Positions 1 to 14,484 of a stretch of DNA of 64,000 nt are shown here, in pieces. Under the pieces are notes generated by a model. That model did no database searches and was not told the origin of the DNA. It saw only the letters and a program-made list of their open reading frames with translations. Position 1 is the first letter of the stretch; each line of letters starts with the position of its first letter. The translations under genes and the position numbers were made by a program. Location: assembly GCF_964204645.1 (NCBI RefSeq), contig NC_134025.1, forward strand, positions 5,461,001-5,525,000. Reading direction: 5' to 3'. The DNA comes from Tubulanus polymorphus (taxonomy: Eukaryota > Nemertea > Palaeonemertea > Tubulaniformes > Tubulanidae).

Positions 1-1946
1 CGAGTGAAACTGAATTTAAATGCTTCTCGGACATGAAAAAATCTGATATAAACAATAGATTGCGTTCTATTTGAACATAAGTTTTCCTACGGTAAGGTTA
101 AGCGAGAGATAAATGTTAGTTGTTAACTTAGTTGAAACCGTGTAACTCTTATTTTGTCAGACTTGAGAGCCATTTATTAACCGTTACAGCGTTCTCTGTT
201 CACTTGACTTCAATTTTCTTCAAATCAATTTCATTAAAAGTCCCGAGCCGAGCACTCGCGCATTTTATTAGATTTTGAGCGGAGTTCAATCGTAGGAACT
301 GCACAATTCTCTTATCATTGTCGTGTCATTTGGTGCAAGTACACATTTGAGTTCAGGCTTTTTAGGGCTGCGCCTCTTTCCAAATTCATAGGTAAATATC
401 GCTTTGACAGATTTGTGACAGGTGAAATGTTCGGAATCTTCAATTCTTGACGGGCCACAGATGTCACCATATTCAAACAAATCAATCATCAGGGTTGAAA
501 GACTCAAAATTACTAATAGAAAATATGTTTGAAAAAAATCATCATTTGAATTTCTTCTAATTTAGCCATATATATTTATAGATCACATCAGGGTAATCTG
601 AATTTTATTTTATTTGACATATTGTTTAATGCAATTGAATTTAAAGCTTTTCTGTGTGCAGTGACAATCAGTATGATCTAGGATCAGGTTTATTTGACTT
701 TTATCGTTATTTTTCGGTCTTTAGTTATCAAATGTTTTTATTATGTATCATGTGGGTGATAAGAGATGGCTTTGTTCGACTATTTCATTTTTATGAGGAA
801 GACTGAATTAACAGGCCGATGATGATATATATATGTATTATTGTGTTGCGGGTAGATTTATGATATTACTGTGAGGTTCATCGAGATAGCAAGTCATCTA
901 AATGAACATAAAATGACTCAATATTAACAACCATAACAGCACCGCATAATGCATTCTTTCCTTGTTTTATGTTCATTACTGCGATAATTTGTTCGGCCGG
1001 GTTTTTGAAGACATTTATGAAATTGATCGAACGGATGAATTCTTACCAGTAATTTTCAAATTTAGATGATCGGTAATAGATTTCAATGCAATTTTTGGAA
1101 CTGCTACATGTCTACTATTCTATCCAAAAATGTCCCATTTTCCCAACTCTGTCACCAAACTGGTCCAATTATTCGCGTTGACAATAAGGCAGCGTCATCC
1201 AACTCGATCTTTCTTAAAAAGTCCCGTGAACCGGGCGTTACAGCGAGTAATGAAGTGGGGAAATTACTCAGATTCCAACAAAATTCAGGCCTTGTTACTT
1301 ATTAGATACTGCCATCGTGTTCCAGAGATAATTCTATTGTCAGGGGTAACTAGTCGCGGTTCTGCAGGGCCAGCCATCTGGCAATTGGGTTTATTCGTGT
1401 TAACAGGATAACTTCATACACGGAGCTGATGCGCTGAAACTCAATTAGTCTGGTCACCACGCTCGTTTACCTTCAGGCTTCGATTGATTCAAAATCTTGA
1501 GTGCATATTAATATCATTGAGATCAGTGGCCGTAGACCATGCACCCATCTGTATCATCGCATTCAATTGTCTCTTCAACGATGCTACTAAAGTAGTTGGG
1601 TAATAGTTGCGTTGCAATCGAATTTAGCTACTTACATAGTAACTAGCCCTAACCTCAACCACTGAGACCATCTACGCAATGAAGCCTCATAAATACACTT
1701 CTCTAAACCCAATAATCTCTCTATAACTTAATCTCCTTTATTGTCTTCGAATGTATCTTAGAATAGTTCACATTTTCTATTTAGAAATCATGAGAAATGT
1801 CTTTGGATGGTATTTGGTGGTCATTTTATTTAATGTTCAAGAGGTCTTAGTTTATGAGGTCACTAAAGAATCAGTCAGTTCTGAGAAACAGAAGATTAGT
1901 AGAACAAACACAAGAATTTTGAATGTTGAACAATGGATGGAATGCA

Positions 1947-2017
1947 TATTTGAGGAAAAGCCATGTTTTTAAAAGTACATATTATGTACTTTTTAAAACA
2001 TGGCTTTTCCTCAAATA
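1947..2017. repeat. 71-bp near-perfect palindrome (foldback)
   Basis: The two 35-nt arms are reverse complements around a single central base at 1982. Pairing position x with 3964-x gives 34 matches out of 35; the only mismatch is 1970/1994 (T opposite T). The arms contain the word GGAAAAGCCATG and its complement CATGGCTTTTCC. There is essentially no loop. Such a structure could be a young foldback element, a template-switch inversion, or a hairpin-forming RNA locus. No coding sequence surrounds it. Confidence 0.9.
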
Positions 2018-2580
2018 AACTCGTGTTCATGGTCAAAGTTCTGTAGTGTGGTATGGTACTCAAATGAATGGTACCATTGGTTGATAGTTACTGTAAAATC
2101 AGTCATATGGGCTTTCAGACAGACTCGGTTGCTAGTCAATGACATTATGAAATAGTTATCAGTTGTCGATAAGAGAACAAGACGCAACTAAGGTGTTGCC
2201 ATCAGCAACCATAGAGTGTAGGTGATCCATTTTCAACGTTTTGACAGCTAACAAACATATTATGGGAAAACGCCTCCTGTTTTTCTGACGCTATAGGGAC
2301 CTGAAAACACTTTGATGAAAAAACGTTAAGGCCATTTTGGAAATTTGCTCGGTTAGTTGAGATGTCTGGAGGAAATCTATGGCACGTGGGGTTGTTGCTG
2401 CAATAAGTAGCATACAGCTCATAGCTATTTATGATCTAAATTGGTGAGATCTGATCATATTTAACTGTTCATATCTGTAAACTTGTCTCCGTCATCAACA
2501 CTATTTACCATGTTAAATTTACCCCGCAGTCACAGATGAAATTATATTTGGCTGTCGCGTCTTACAGCTCGAGTGTTCAA

Positions 2581-2600
2581 ACACACACACACACACACAC
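2581..2600. repeat. (AC)10 microsatellite
   Basis: Ten uninterrupted AC units in non-coding sequence. Confidence 0.95.
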
Positions 2601-5467
2601 TCAGACTGGGATCAGAAGATGCTTGTTCTAGGTTATTACGTAGTCGCTCTGTGTGCGTCAAGGCATAGGTCAAAAATGCGGTGTTAAAATATTGACAGAG
2701 TCCCCTCAAGAAATATTGTTTAATCTAATATTTACTAATAGCTGAGTGTCATTAATTTAATATTGTACTATCAACACATTTGATTATCTAGTAGTAATAG
2801 GATCAGCCATGTTTGTAGAAGATGAACATCGCCAGCAATGTGGTTCAGGCAGTAATGTGTTTAGACTGCATATTTGCATATTGCTCGTAGATACATCATA
2901 ATGCCCCCACCAAATTTACACTGCTCTATCTAACAATATTCTAGGTGTAGCTCTCTGTATCTTGCTACAAGCGATCTTATCCAAATTTATCCCCTGCAAA
3001 TAAACCCCTTTGCATTCATCAATATCTACCAATATTTTCTACTCGTCAAAGGATCATCTGGGATTTCCCAAAATTTCTCGTATTGTTGAAAATTTTAAAA
3101 ACCCATTATTTCCTTGTCAAAACTTAAACATCTATATTTGTCGATCAATAATGGTTTACGATAGGGGTTTTAGGTATTTCCGTGTACATTAGTTTTAAAG
3201 GTCACTATTTTTTGTATCCGATTTTCACACCTCAAAATAAGACAGAATGTACTGTGGGGCGTTCTGTTTTCGCAGCTCCTGACGCAATTCATGCCAGATG
3301 GAGTGTATCCTTTTATCGTAGTTATTTTCTTGGTGGTCCTCGCTGTATTTTTCTTCCCCTCCCCGACAGTATCAAATATCGGCTTCTTCTCGAAATTAAA
3401 GTTTTATCCAAACACCGGTGTGTTTATAAGGGATACGGGTTTTAGTCGTCGGCCTTTCGCTGCCAGATTTTCCATTGTCACTCTATACGTGACCTATTCA
3501 TTTAGTAATTAATAGAATATTTGAGCAGCTTTTAGCGAAAAATGGTTCGATCTGTAACCAAGTGAAGCCCTGGCGCACATTGTCGTTTGGCTACGCTGTT
3601 TTTCTTTCGATGAATGGCATTTCGATAGTTCGATTGTCGGGGCATGCTCGGCTGTGTAGAATCTAAACAGGCTTCTGGGAATGAAGGGCTGCTAGGACTG
3701 GCAAACATAACGGTAGCCATATCAAATTTTCCGCAACTCGCCAAATGAGATAATGGCCTTATTATGCCGGTGTGTACCTTGCGATCGAATGAGCAAACAC
3801 GTTTAGTCTAGTACACTGGGGGCTTTCTGTGAAGTTCCCCCGAAATTTATGAATTATTGTCATGAGAACAATGCAGGAAATCACAACAATATTCGCACCT
3901 CCGTTCAATCATGCGTTTCTCCCACAAGACGACCGCTTTTAGCAATTGCCTGTTCTGCAATCGGGTTTTTGTTTGTCTGCGTTCAAATGAAATTGACCGT
4001 TACCGTGTAATTCGAGTCGTAATCGATTCATCACTGTATGAAATATTGGCACTTTCGGTTATTATTTATCTACCGTACGAATTGTGTTCGGTGAAATTTA
4101 GCTTCTGATTGTATTGTAACTGCCTTATTGTCTTGTTTCACCCGGTTTTAGTTTGAATGGAAATATTTCATCCGCGAGAAAAAAAAATCGTTATCACAAA
4201 CGTCACTTCCGGTATCGCCTATTGTTCCGTTCGGCTAAACCGCCATTTTTATTTTCGTTGTAGTTTGGAGAAGCTGGTGAAGGTGTTGAGAAGAAAACTT
4301 CACGGCATGTCGAACGTAACAGTGCTCGAATAGCGTCGGAGAAAACAATCGCAATCAGAGTTAAAGAATCTCTTGTAGTTCCAGGAAATTGCATTCCAAG
4401 TATTCTATTCTCTTTTCTCGCTCGCTTGGATGAAGCGGCGATTGAAATAAGAATGTTTTCCAAAATGAATATATTGTGCAGCATCGTTTTCCATCATTAG
4501 TTAGATATAGCTTTGCAGTGCTGTTTCGTGATGTGTAAACTATAATATTAATCGTAATAAGATTTAACACCGTCCGTATTTCTGAATGGTTTATGCATGT
4601 ACGCGAACTTTTTCGAGTGTCCTAAAAACGTGTTTATGGTTTGAATATGCTGCATTCCGAGATAAATCCATCTTATTTAAGAGTAGAATCATTTTTCACA
4701 AACATGTTATGCTAGACTAGATGAAGACAAACATTATTTGCAGAAAATGTGTTACCGTTGTCTTTATATCTATTGAACGATTTAGTCTATAAAAGATTAT
4801 ATGATTAATGTTAAATATCGAGTCTTCCTATTTATATATATACGTACGTAATGTTCATGCAATATCTTTATTCATATTATTCAGTATTTTTGTACTTAAA
4901 AAAGATTTTATCATGGGTTTTATGGTGATAGACTTTTTTTCGTTTGTATTTGTGATAATTGTGCAATATATAATGGCATAGATAAATTGTATTGGATTAA
5001 ATTGCGAACAATCGTTTTTCTGGTCAGTAGATTACTATGTTCGAACCAAATGTTTACGAAAGCTTTAAATTGTAGACCCACAGATTGCTTAACAAAAATA
5101 GTTAAAGTATTGATTGATAAGTTTGCATTTCGAAGATCTTTCTTTGTTTTCGTTGACAACCAAAGAAAGAAAGCCTACTTTGTTGTAGTGTAATGGCCTA
5201 TTTATTGGCAAATTTTCTCCCGATGCTTTTGAACTTATGACCTCATTTGATAGATTTGTATTCCAAACAGATTAGAATGTATTTTGCAAAAATCAAATCA
5301 TTTGTTATAACTTAGAGCGTATACTATGGAGACCCAAATTTTGATATGAACAGAAAACCGTCGATTAAGGTCTTCCAAACTCTGTCACTTACGCTTCCTT
5401 AGTTCATTTTTGCTGTGAATCTTCAATATGTTGACAATATTTATTATATATAATGAAGAATATTGTC

Positions 5468-5483
5468 TATATATATATATATA
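5468..5483. repeat. (TA)8 microsatellite
   Basis: Eight uninterrupted TA units in intergenic sequence. Confidence 0.85.
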
Positions 5484-6023
5484 CCAATGTATGAATTTTT
5501 TGTGTCATGTGTGTCCGACAGTCTAAAATAAAATCTACCAGTCTCCACAAACTAAGAATCGTTGGCTATATTTTTCTGGAAGCTTTTCTTTGTGTTAATC
5601 CTTTTCAATCAATGACACTAAGGGATATATTTATTATTAGAATAGATTTATTAGACAATAAGTACGTTGACGCTTCATGAAATAACGCTGATTCAGATTG
5701 AAACTCCGTGTTTTTCACACAAAGAACTACCTTTTCCTTCACTTGAACTGCTCGGCCTCGATATTCTTCCTGGAATGATAAAATTTTACAACACAGGTCA
5801 GAATGATAAGTCGTACTAAAAGATTCTGTTTAATGACTACGACACAAACATATTTAACAGTATTTCATCAAACGTCGGCACATTGTCTTTCAAGTGTTGG
5901 CGACCGAGGAATTTGCAAACGTTTTAATTATTGTTTCCGGGGCCCAACGAGAACATAAAAATCTAAAACGCTGATTATTCTATTACAAATATTAATTTAC
6001 TCCACGTACGGTTTTGTCGATGG

Positions 6024-6052
6024 AAAATCGCGCGCCGGTGTCGCGCGATTTT
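6024..6052. repeat. GC-rich hairpin with 11-bp arms
   Basis: The arm AAAATCGCGCG at 6024-6034 is the exact reverse complement of CGCGCGATTTT at 6042-6052, with a 7-nt loop. The arms contain CGCGCG, which is rare in this AT-rich sequence. The function is unknown. It could be a structured RNA segment or a palindromic protein-binding site. Confidence 0.75.
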
Positions 6053-9000
6053 TCATATTAATTTAGAAATTTAAGTGTAATGTACACAACGACCATTCCA
6101 GATTCATGACTGCGCGATGTTATAACAGGCGTTTAGATCATTTGCATGTCGCCCTGTCAAAGTTAAATTTACCTAGCTTCGAGTATATTGATCTTTCATC
6201 AGGCAATCTATTGCAATATATCGGAACACATTAACGCTCGACAAAACTACAGAATTTTCGCCAAACATTTTGTAAATATTGCAATTAACTAATTTGCCGG
6301 TTTTGTTCGACGGACGGACGCAAGAGAGGATCATTGCCACGAACAATTACGGAAAATATCATTCACGCTGCTACTACAACATTTTAGCTGCATCCGATTT
6401 TCTTTGATCTCGCATTTCAGTTTGCTCAATTGCGTACGGTCAGTCGGAGTAGATGTGAATGTGGATCACATTGAAAAATGGAATTCTAATTGAATCTAAT
6501 GACGATGAATCGAAATTACTGATAATGACCCGTGACTGATTATAGACATCATGAACGGCTCCACGTTGATTTTTAATTTTTCATTAAACTTCATCATCTG
6601 CATTGTCTACCGGGTCCCAAACATAGCTACCTCCGCGTTTTTAATGAATGTACGCCGTTTAAGAGTTTATTTCACAGAGGGAAAAATAGAGCCATTCGCT
6701 CGATACCATGGAGACATAACCTGTCATATTAGAAAAAAAAATCAGAATTGACATCCGGCGACAAAATCCACTTCAAAATTCATGATGCTTATTTTGTGCA
6801 GGCGTATTGAAATCTCAGCGTTAGGTTGAGTATATTTTCGCTTTGGTTGTTTATTAAATTCGACGGCAACCTGGCGATTAAGAGCGTTATCCCAAATTAT
6901 ACAATGTTGCGATACAAAGCTTTTTCTTTTCGGGGATGATGCACCAAAAAAAGAACGCGCGTGCACGGACGTATGTCCGGACGCCGAGAGCTACAGGTGC
7001 CGGCAATCGTCCATAATTAATTACTAAATCAGCGGTGGGAAGTAGGGGGAAATTTTTACTACTTCATCATTTCATGTCAGAATGATACAACGCGTAATGC
7101 CCTGTTAGTCCATTTCACTTTGTTTTTAGCGGAGTCATTTTCACAAAGTGTCAATAGTTGATAAATGACGGATCTTTTTGTAGGTTTGTTGCAGCCACCG
7201 CCGCTTCGGCATTTTCTCACGCATCGCGCCTGATCTTTCAAACCTTTTAATTAAATCCTAATTAGGACGATTTTCTAAGAAACAGGCGCGCTAATAGTTA
7301 TGGCAAGCAAGACGTCACGTACGCCAGCGAGATATTAGGATTGCGAGCCGTCACGACCAGGCACCCGGACCTCGGTTTACTCCGAGTTTTCTGGTCGTCG
7401 GCTCGATCCATCAACCTCGAATGACAGTACAGCAATTTACTGCAATGATCATCTCACACAAACGCCCGTTTTACGGTGGCGTCTAACAAATAATGTTTTG
7501 TTTATCTATTTGAGAAATTGCAGAACTTTGTTGATTTTCTAGCAGCCTGACGAATCGCTTAATAATGATCGGTGACACAGCGCCGCAAATTTAGATCGTA
7601 TCAATTCATTATCGAATACAAATGTCGACACGAATTTATTCGGGATCATTTCGGCTTTTGTCAAGATTCTTGACACCCTGCGAAACACCGCCGGAAGTTC
7701 AAATCTAACAAAAAGCCACCCAACGTTAAACATTTTCTTTACGCTTTTGTCAATAAGAGCGAAAAAAAGTCGCCGCGTATGAAATATAGCGGATTTCCAT
7801 TTTCTGTGTCTGATGTGTGAAGAATTGATTTTCTGCTACAGTCGGGGTGACTGAAATATTTCTCCACCACTTTGGCGGCTAGACATTAATAATGTATTCG
7901 TTAAAACAATGATCAATACAAAACAATTAGAGGCGAAAGCGAAAACTTGCATTGACAGGTTGGAAACTGTATTAAGAAGATATATCGTGTTGCATTGGAT
8001 TCCGTTTCTTGGATTGTTTTTGCGTTTGAAACCTAATACCGAAGACGTGGTCGCCTATACTTGCGATAACACGGACTTCGCGGTGCAAACGTGCTTTTCT
8101 GATGAAAATGATTATGGCTACGAATATTTTCTGAATCCGGAACGTGCGGCGCATGCGGGTCGATGTGGTATCGCATTTTGAGTATTCTACGCGAGTAAAA
8201 GGAGGATGAAAATGTGTCAGATGTTTCGGAGGCGTTCGTCGCCGTCGACTGACTTGAGTAAACTTTTCATCATTTCCATTTAATGGGCAACACACTAACA
8301 TGAGGCAGTTTTAATGAAAACGGCAACACGATACGGCTTCAGTTTGTTCAATGCATATATTTGATCAAGGGAAAGCTAAACTCAGGCAATCGATGGTCGC
8401 AACCTGCATAGCCATATCGGATCAATAGCGATATGTACTGCTATAGCCACGTGGCTTTTCATATTACCCAACAGATTTTATAATTCAGAATAATTGCTTC
8501 CTTCAATGAAGGTTATAATTATTTAAGTATAGGGAAACCTTGTCGGTGTGGCGATTCTCCCAGGTGGGTTATCGGGCAATATGGTGGGGTTTGATCACTC
8601 ATTTTCCAAATTTCCAATTTTTACGTTAAAAATCCTTTTTGTTCATAACACGAAATAATTCATCCTTATATCTTTTTAATGCATGTGATGAAATAAACAG
8701 ACCTTTTCAAATCAAATCGGTGTTTGTGATTTAGCATTGGCTCCATGGTTATCGTAAGTTTTAATGTAGATCTATCTGATATGTATTTGAATATTGTGAT
8801 TTATCATATTCCTCATTTTGGACCGTTGTTTAATCCTGACAAATCATCTCCTTTAAACTTTCTTTGCGTCAAAAGTCAGTCGAAATTCCATTATTCACAT
8901 CGAAATAACTACGAGAGAAACGCTATTTCAAACGAGTTTCATATCGAAATCAGTCTCATTGTACCGCGGGTTGAATCACTTTACGAGTCACAATGACAAA

Positions 9001-9706
9001 TTTAATCCTTTTAATTAAAACCGATCCTCACAATAGAGTTTTTAAGCTGAGAGTAAACTTCGCCAATTCTGCTGTCATAATTTGTTAAAATGATGATGAA
9101 GTTATTCTCATCGACTTCAAGCTACTCGTCGTCTTGTTTTCAAGAGACAATGAATCTTTTAGATCTTGTTCTGTACTCTGAGGTCAGGGTAGGAGGGTGT
9201 ACAACTGTTCGAGTTCTTAAAACGTTTGAAGCTATTCAAACTACTTTAGCACGTCTCTATTTCAAACTACAGATCATGATAAAAAATCGTGTTTCAAATC
9301 AGGGACATCACTCCCAAACTTAACGTTGTTATGGGTAACACATCCGTGTTATCCTCCTACTAGAGCGCCGTACAGGATCTCTTGCGAATGTTTTATGTGG
9401 TTTTTTCGAAATCGAATATTCCAAAAGTCTCAAAATAAAGAGAAGAAATTGCTTGGGTGTTACATTGAATTTCTTCTGGTGCTGTGTGTCATCCAGACAA
9501 GAATGCGAATTGAGATAATTTTGAGTTAGTATTGACACTGGGATTAGGTCTCCCCCAATTCATTTTATTAGATATTTTCTCCTTTCTGCAAGTCGGTATC
9601 GTCACGTTTTTGGCGTTCCCCTCGGAACTGTAATCTACAGCAACTCGGTTATCTATCACTGCGGCAAGATTCATTACGCGATCCGTGGAATTATTAATTT
9701 GATTTG

Positions 9707-9724
9707 AACATGGGGCCCCATGTT
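9707..9724. repeat. 18-bp perfect palindrome around GGGGCCCC
   Basis: AACATGGGGCCCCATGTT is identical to its reverse complement. It lies at the edge of a slightly GC-richer patch. The function is unknown. Confidence 0.8.
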
Positions 9725-12700
9725 TACATTCGTGGATTGAAATTAGTTGCGCGCGCTCCGCCAGCGCCGGATATTCGCCAAGATGGTCGTGGAAAAGCGA
9801 TAACTTGTCAATCGGAACGCCAGGCACGTCTGCCAACCACCTTAACGCGAACAACCGACATATGTAGAATTAGAAGACACCAAACGAAAGTAAATAAAGT
9901 CAAATCGACGATGAACATGAAAAAGTAAATTACTTCTACTGCGTTGCACCCGTCCTCTCTTAAATATGCAATTACGTTGATTAAGGCCGACGATTTACTT
10001 CGTAATTGAGTACGCCTCTGGCGCGCTTTCCCAGTTTTTCGAAGCACGTTCAGAACACTAAACACGTTCTTCGGAAACTTTTTATACGTCTCTGGGCAGT
10101 GGACTCAAACTCGAAACTCCGTCCGCTTGTTTGCTTCTTGTATTATAAATAGTAAACACACGTTCGGTAAATATGAACTTTTATTATCGCATAGTAAGTT
10201 CACTTCATTAATAACGAATAAATAATCACCAGCCGAAGACGAGCCGTCCTCCGCTATTCAACCGAAATTATACGGTATGATTTTACAAATCATCTGTAAA
10301 CACGAAACCGATTCTCCTTCAAGAATATACACGGTCTCGTCTGTGTATATGTTATACTTGAGGTGCGACCCTAACAAACACTTAGACAGCTTACCATTTA
10401 TCAATAATGTTTTTTGACACCCGACTTCGCCATACTTATTGTCTAGGTTGTAACGATTAAGGTTAGCTCTTTCGGCGTGCTTTATAGACTTCGACTTTTC
10501 ATTCAAATCGTTTCTAGTCATTCATGCTACATTCTTCGCTTGAATTTCAGGGAACTATATAGAAAAAAGCGACCGAATGCGGAATTATTTAATCGTGGTT
10601 TATTATAATTTTTCGTCAATGAATATGATTGTTGTACAAAAGTAATGTTCACTCAATTGCATCCATTCACGCTTTCTTTGTGAAGGTGTTTGCCTCAAAA
10701 ATAAAACCGAATAGAAACTGAATTTATGTGCGAGTATTCTTTATTACTTTTTGAAATGTCTTCCTTCGTCGGTCTATTGAATTTTCTTCGGGTGTTCTTC
10801 GTGAGAGTAAATTTTGCCTATTGAACACGCACGCTCGAGACCACCTACGAGTAATAAAACAACCCCTAAAACGTGCGTTTCTCTATTCATATATACATGG
10901 AAGTTAATTCGGTTATTTTCACCCCGCCTGATGCGTAATATTTGCGAATTAGCAAGTGAATTAATGTTATTCTAGTAATTATTTGCGAGATATTCACGCG
11001 TTTATTATAGAACTACGAAGTTCTCATGTGTCAGCAACTCTTGGCCACGAAGCATCAATACGATTTTTGGGAATTCTAAAAAGAAATACCGAAGACTACC
11101 CCCTTATCAAAAATGATGTCAGAAAAAAATTTAAAATATGAATAATCACCCATAAAATATGAATTATGTGTCTGGCACACTTAGCAGTATCTGCGACAAG
11201 TAATGCCGTGCAATGATCTTGTATTACCACTTAAATTACTGCGGACTTGTCAACTTATATTGTTACTAATACATGATTTATATTGCAGCGAATAAACAAA
11301 TTTCACCCAATTTATTCAAAGCATATATAGTTAATAATAATAATTGTATTTGCATACGATAACGGTACAACAATTCGCATAGCCGGATCACATGTCACTT
11401 CCGCCTTAAAACTAGCCAAATTAAGCCTATAGCCCTCATTAACATAACCATTATCATAATATGGCATTTAGACTGGAATGATATAAAATGCAGAATGTGG
11501 CTCTATCTTCGAAAAGTATTTTTTCAGAATTTTCAGCAGATTTTAGTATTAATTTTTTCCATTGATTTACGAGAGGGCCTTAGTGTGTGTGATAAAATGG
11601 ATTTACGAGTAATATTATGATTAATGGTATGTTGACTTATTCGTCTAAAATAAATAGAATATTGATCTCTATGTATTGGCGTTGGGCAGATATGTGATCG
11701 AGTGTCAAGTAGTAATAAATTCAAAATATGTCAATATCTTTAACAAATAAACAAATCCCGAAGAAAGAAGTAAAGGGTAAATACCTCAGCTATTCACATT
11801 TATCGAATTTCTTGGAAGAGGTGATAGTCAGTCAACCAGTCAATTAATACATAAATAAAGTCTGCTTGATCAACTCAAGGATATCAAATTATATAGTGTT
11901 CTGTACCTAGACCCTACCTGTTTATGAATATGTTGCCTATACTATCGATCTTCGACTAAATATATGATTGGTTCAATGCCATTTGAGCTTTTGAAGATTG
12001 CACTTTTGTAAAAAAGCAGCAGACAAACAAAGCGTAATTCTTTTATATCAAAATCGTTTGGAAGTAGGCCCAAGCGGTTTGTGATTCCTCAATTCTGGCA
12101 AAATGAGGGTAGATATCGCAACATCTGGCTAGGCACATTTGAAGACAAATTTTCAATTTATGCAACCATGCAATTTGTCGCTGTTATATTGGTGTTTGCG
12201 ATAAGGAAATGACTTCATCATCTATTCCCCGATGATTGATAGTCGTATATTGAGACCCCATTTGATTAATAACCCTGATAACACTGAGTCAGCCGCTGTT
12301 TTGCATTATTATTTATGTTTATATATGGGTGGATAAAAATCAAGACAAATAAGGCAATGTATAAATCAAGAATTTTTTTTCTGAATTCAGAAACATCCTT
12401 GCTCTCTAATAACGATATGGCTGATTTTCATTACTTCATAAAAGCTGTGAAATTGAAGTGGATCAAATAAAATGGTGTCAAATGTGGTTTCCCGAACTCT
12501 GGTTTCTCGTGTATATCTTGTTGTTCGTCTTCAGTATAGAGACTGGTCTTTAAATAGGTTCGTGATCTTTGTAATGATTTTCTTCGCACAGGAAACCGCC
12601 ACTTAAAACGGCATTGATTCCAAATCTATATATCGCACGACAACTTTACTTCCTGTTTGGCAGATAGCTAAACTACAAGATATCGAATTCGAGCGCTTTT

Positions 12701-14462
12701 GTGAGAAAAACAGGACATAGCATTTTGCTCTTTGACTTTTCGCAATACATAGGTTCCATCGCATTAATGTGACATCTTAGTCTGACCTCGTAGCGACTCA
12801 GTAAATAGCCTTATTTGCACAAACAGAATTGATAAGATATATTTCGCATATAGATAGTCACCTATAAAACTGGGCTACGACGTAGCCCTTCTATTTACCA
12901 TATTTCGCAATTATCAACGGTCTTATCTCCAATACGGACCTTACGTATACACCAAACATATTTTTAAGCAATCTCTCGTTTGTTTGTTTGCATATTACTC
13001 GCCTGTTTATTTTGTAGTAAGTGCGATATTTCATTCAGAAATCACCTTTATTCAAACACCATCCAAACAACGAAGAACGCTCAATAGAATCAAGAAGAAT
13101 TATCTAAGGGTCGATGTTATTTCGTGATGGATTTATTACGTGTTACCCCCCTTCCGACATCTAAAGTCTAAAGGCTCGATATGTTGGCGTTTAGTACAGA
13201 TTGATCAATGATTGAACCTTTCGTGCGTCAAGGTCTCCTAAAAAATACCTTCATTAGATATATGGCTCTCGGCGAAATAACAAATATTTCGTTTCAATTT
13301 GAGCATTTTTATCATTTATGAATTCACAAAATTATTCATTTATAAATATTAATGTATATACATCTTGAACATGTATATATTATATTCAAAATGATAGTAC
13401 ATGTACTACCATAACATAGTATTGCTCAGTTCTAGATTTTATTGGACAATTTAAATGGGAATATGAGGAAAGTAAACCTATACGATGCGTTTTATAAAAC
13501 AAATTTTACGATTTTTCGAGTGGACCAGTTTATCGGGATCGGGACAAAAGTCAAGGTTTTGGGCGCAATCAGTCGATAACGTTCGATTCTGAACAATAAC
13601 GCGTCAGGCGTTGCTCGCAAGATTAAAGCCGAATTTTGCCCGATTTCCTTATCAGTTACCGCGATAAACTGAAATAGCATTTTCTACGATGAATAACGTT
13701 AGTAATCCTTATGTAGAAGAATTAGTAAAATCTGAGGGATTCTTACTTGGAAACCGCTATGTAGGTTTATTATCGAAGTATGTGACAAAGCTTTTATCTT
13801 ATCACTTCGCCTTATTATGCTATATAAGTTACTTGGAACTGTATTTGCATATCAATGTAAGGTATTCCATAAAATTCTAAATGCATCATGAATTCTAATT
13901 CGAAATATGTTTCAAGAGCTCTAGGTTCTCCGGGCGTATCAATGGTGGAAACTATCTTCGTATATGAAGACAATCTCATTCATGCTAGAGAAAATCTATC
14001 CTCCTTTTCAGAAAATCTTGATCTAGATCTGGATCTTGAATTATTCGAAGATATATATGTCTAGAGACCATGAACTACATTCCCGCGGCGTCCCGAGAAC
14101 AAATGTCAACGATTTAAACTCGTTGAAAATGTCAAATATTTTGGCCGGCGTTGACAACGGAAAAAGATTGATTCGCCAAACAGAGCAACTAATTTTAGAG
14201 CACTTCAAATATGAGCGTTTACAATAATATCAGACTTGAGTTTACGTTTCGAAGATTGATCGAATTAAAAATGCGACGAAATTTGACATAAACAGGTCGA
14301 TACAATGACACTTGCTCTATCAATTTGATTGATTTATCAGCCGAAAAAAGTCTGGTCACCCACGCCACCGTCTGGAAAATGCCGCAAAATTCACAAATGC
14401 AAAAATAATTCGTGCCCGTGTATATATATATCGCTATAATAATACGACAAAGGACAAAATAC

Positions 14463-14484
14463 ATATATATATATATATATATAT
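14463..14484. repeat. (AT)11 microsatellite
   Basis: Eleven uninterrupted AT units. A 123-codon open frame on the minus strand runs through this repeat, giving an Ile-Tyr run, and is therefore not credible as a gene. Confidence 0.9.

Noticed and set aside
9489-9854. 121-codon minus-strand open frame
   Set aside because: No domain, no hydrophobic pattern, and no supporting splice partner. It overlaps a GC-richer patch that lowers the stop-codon frequency.
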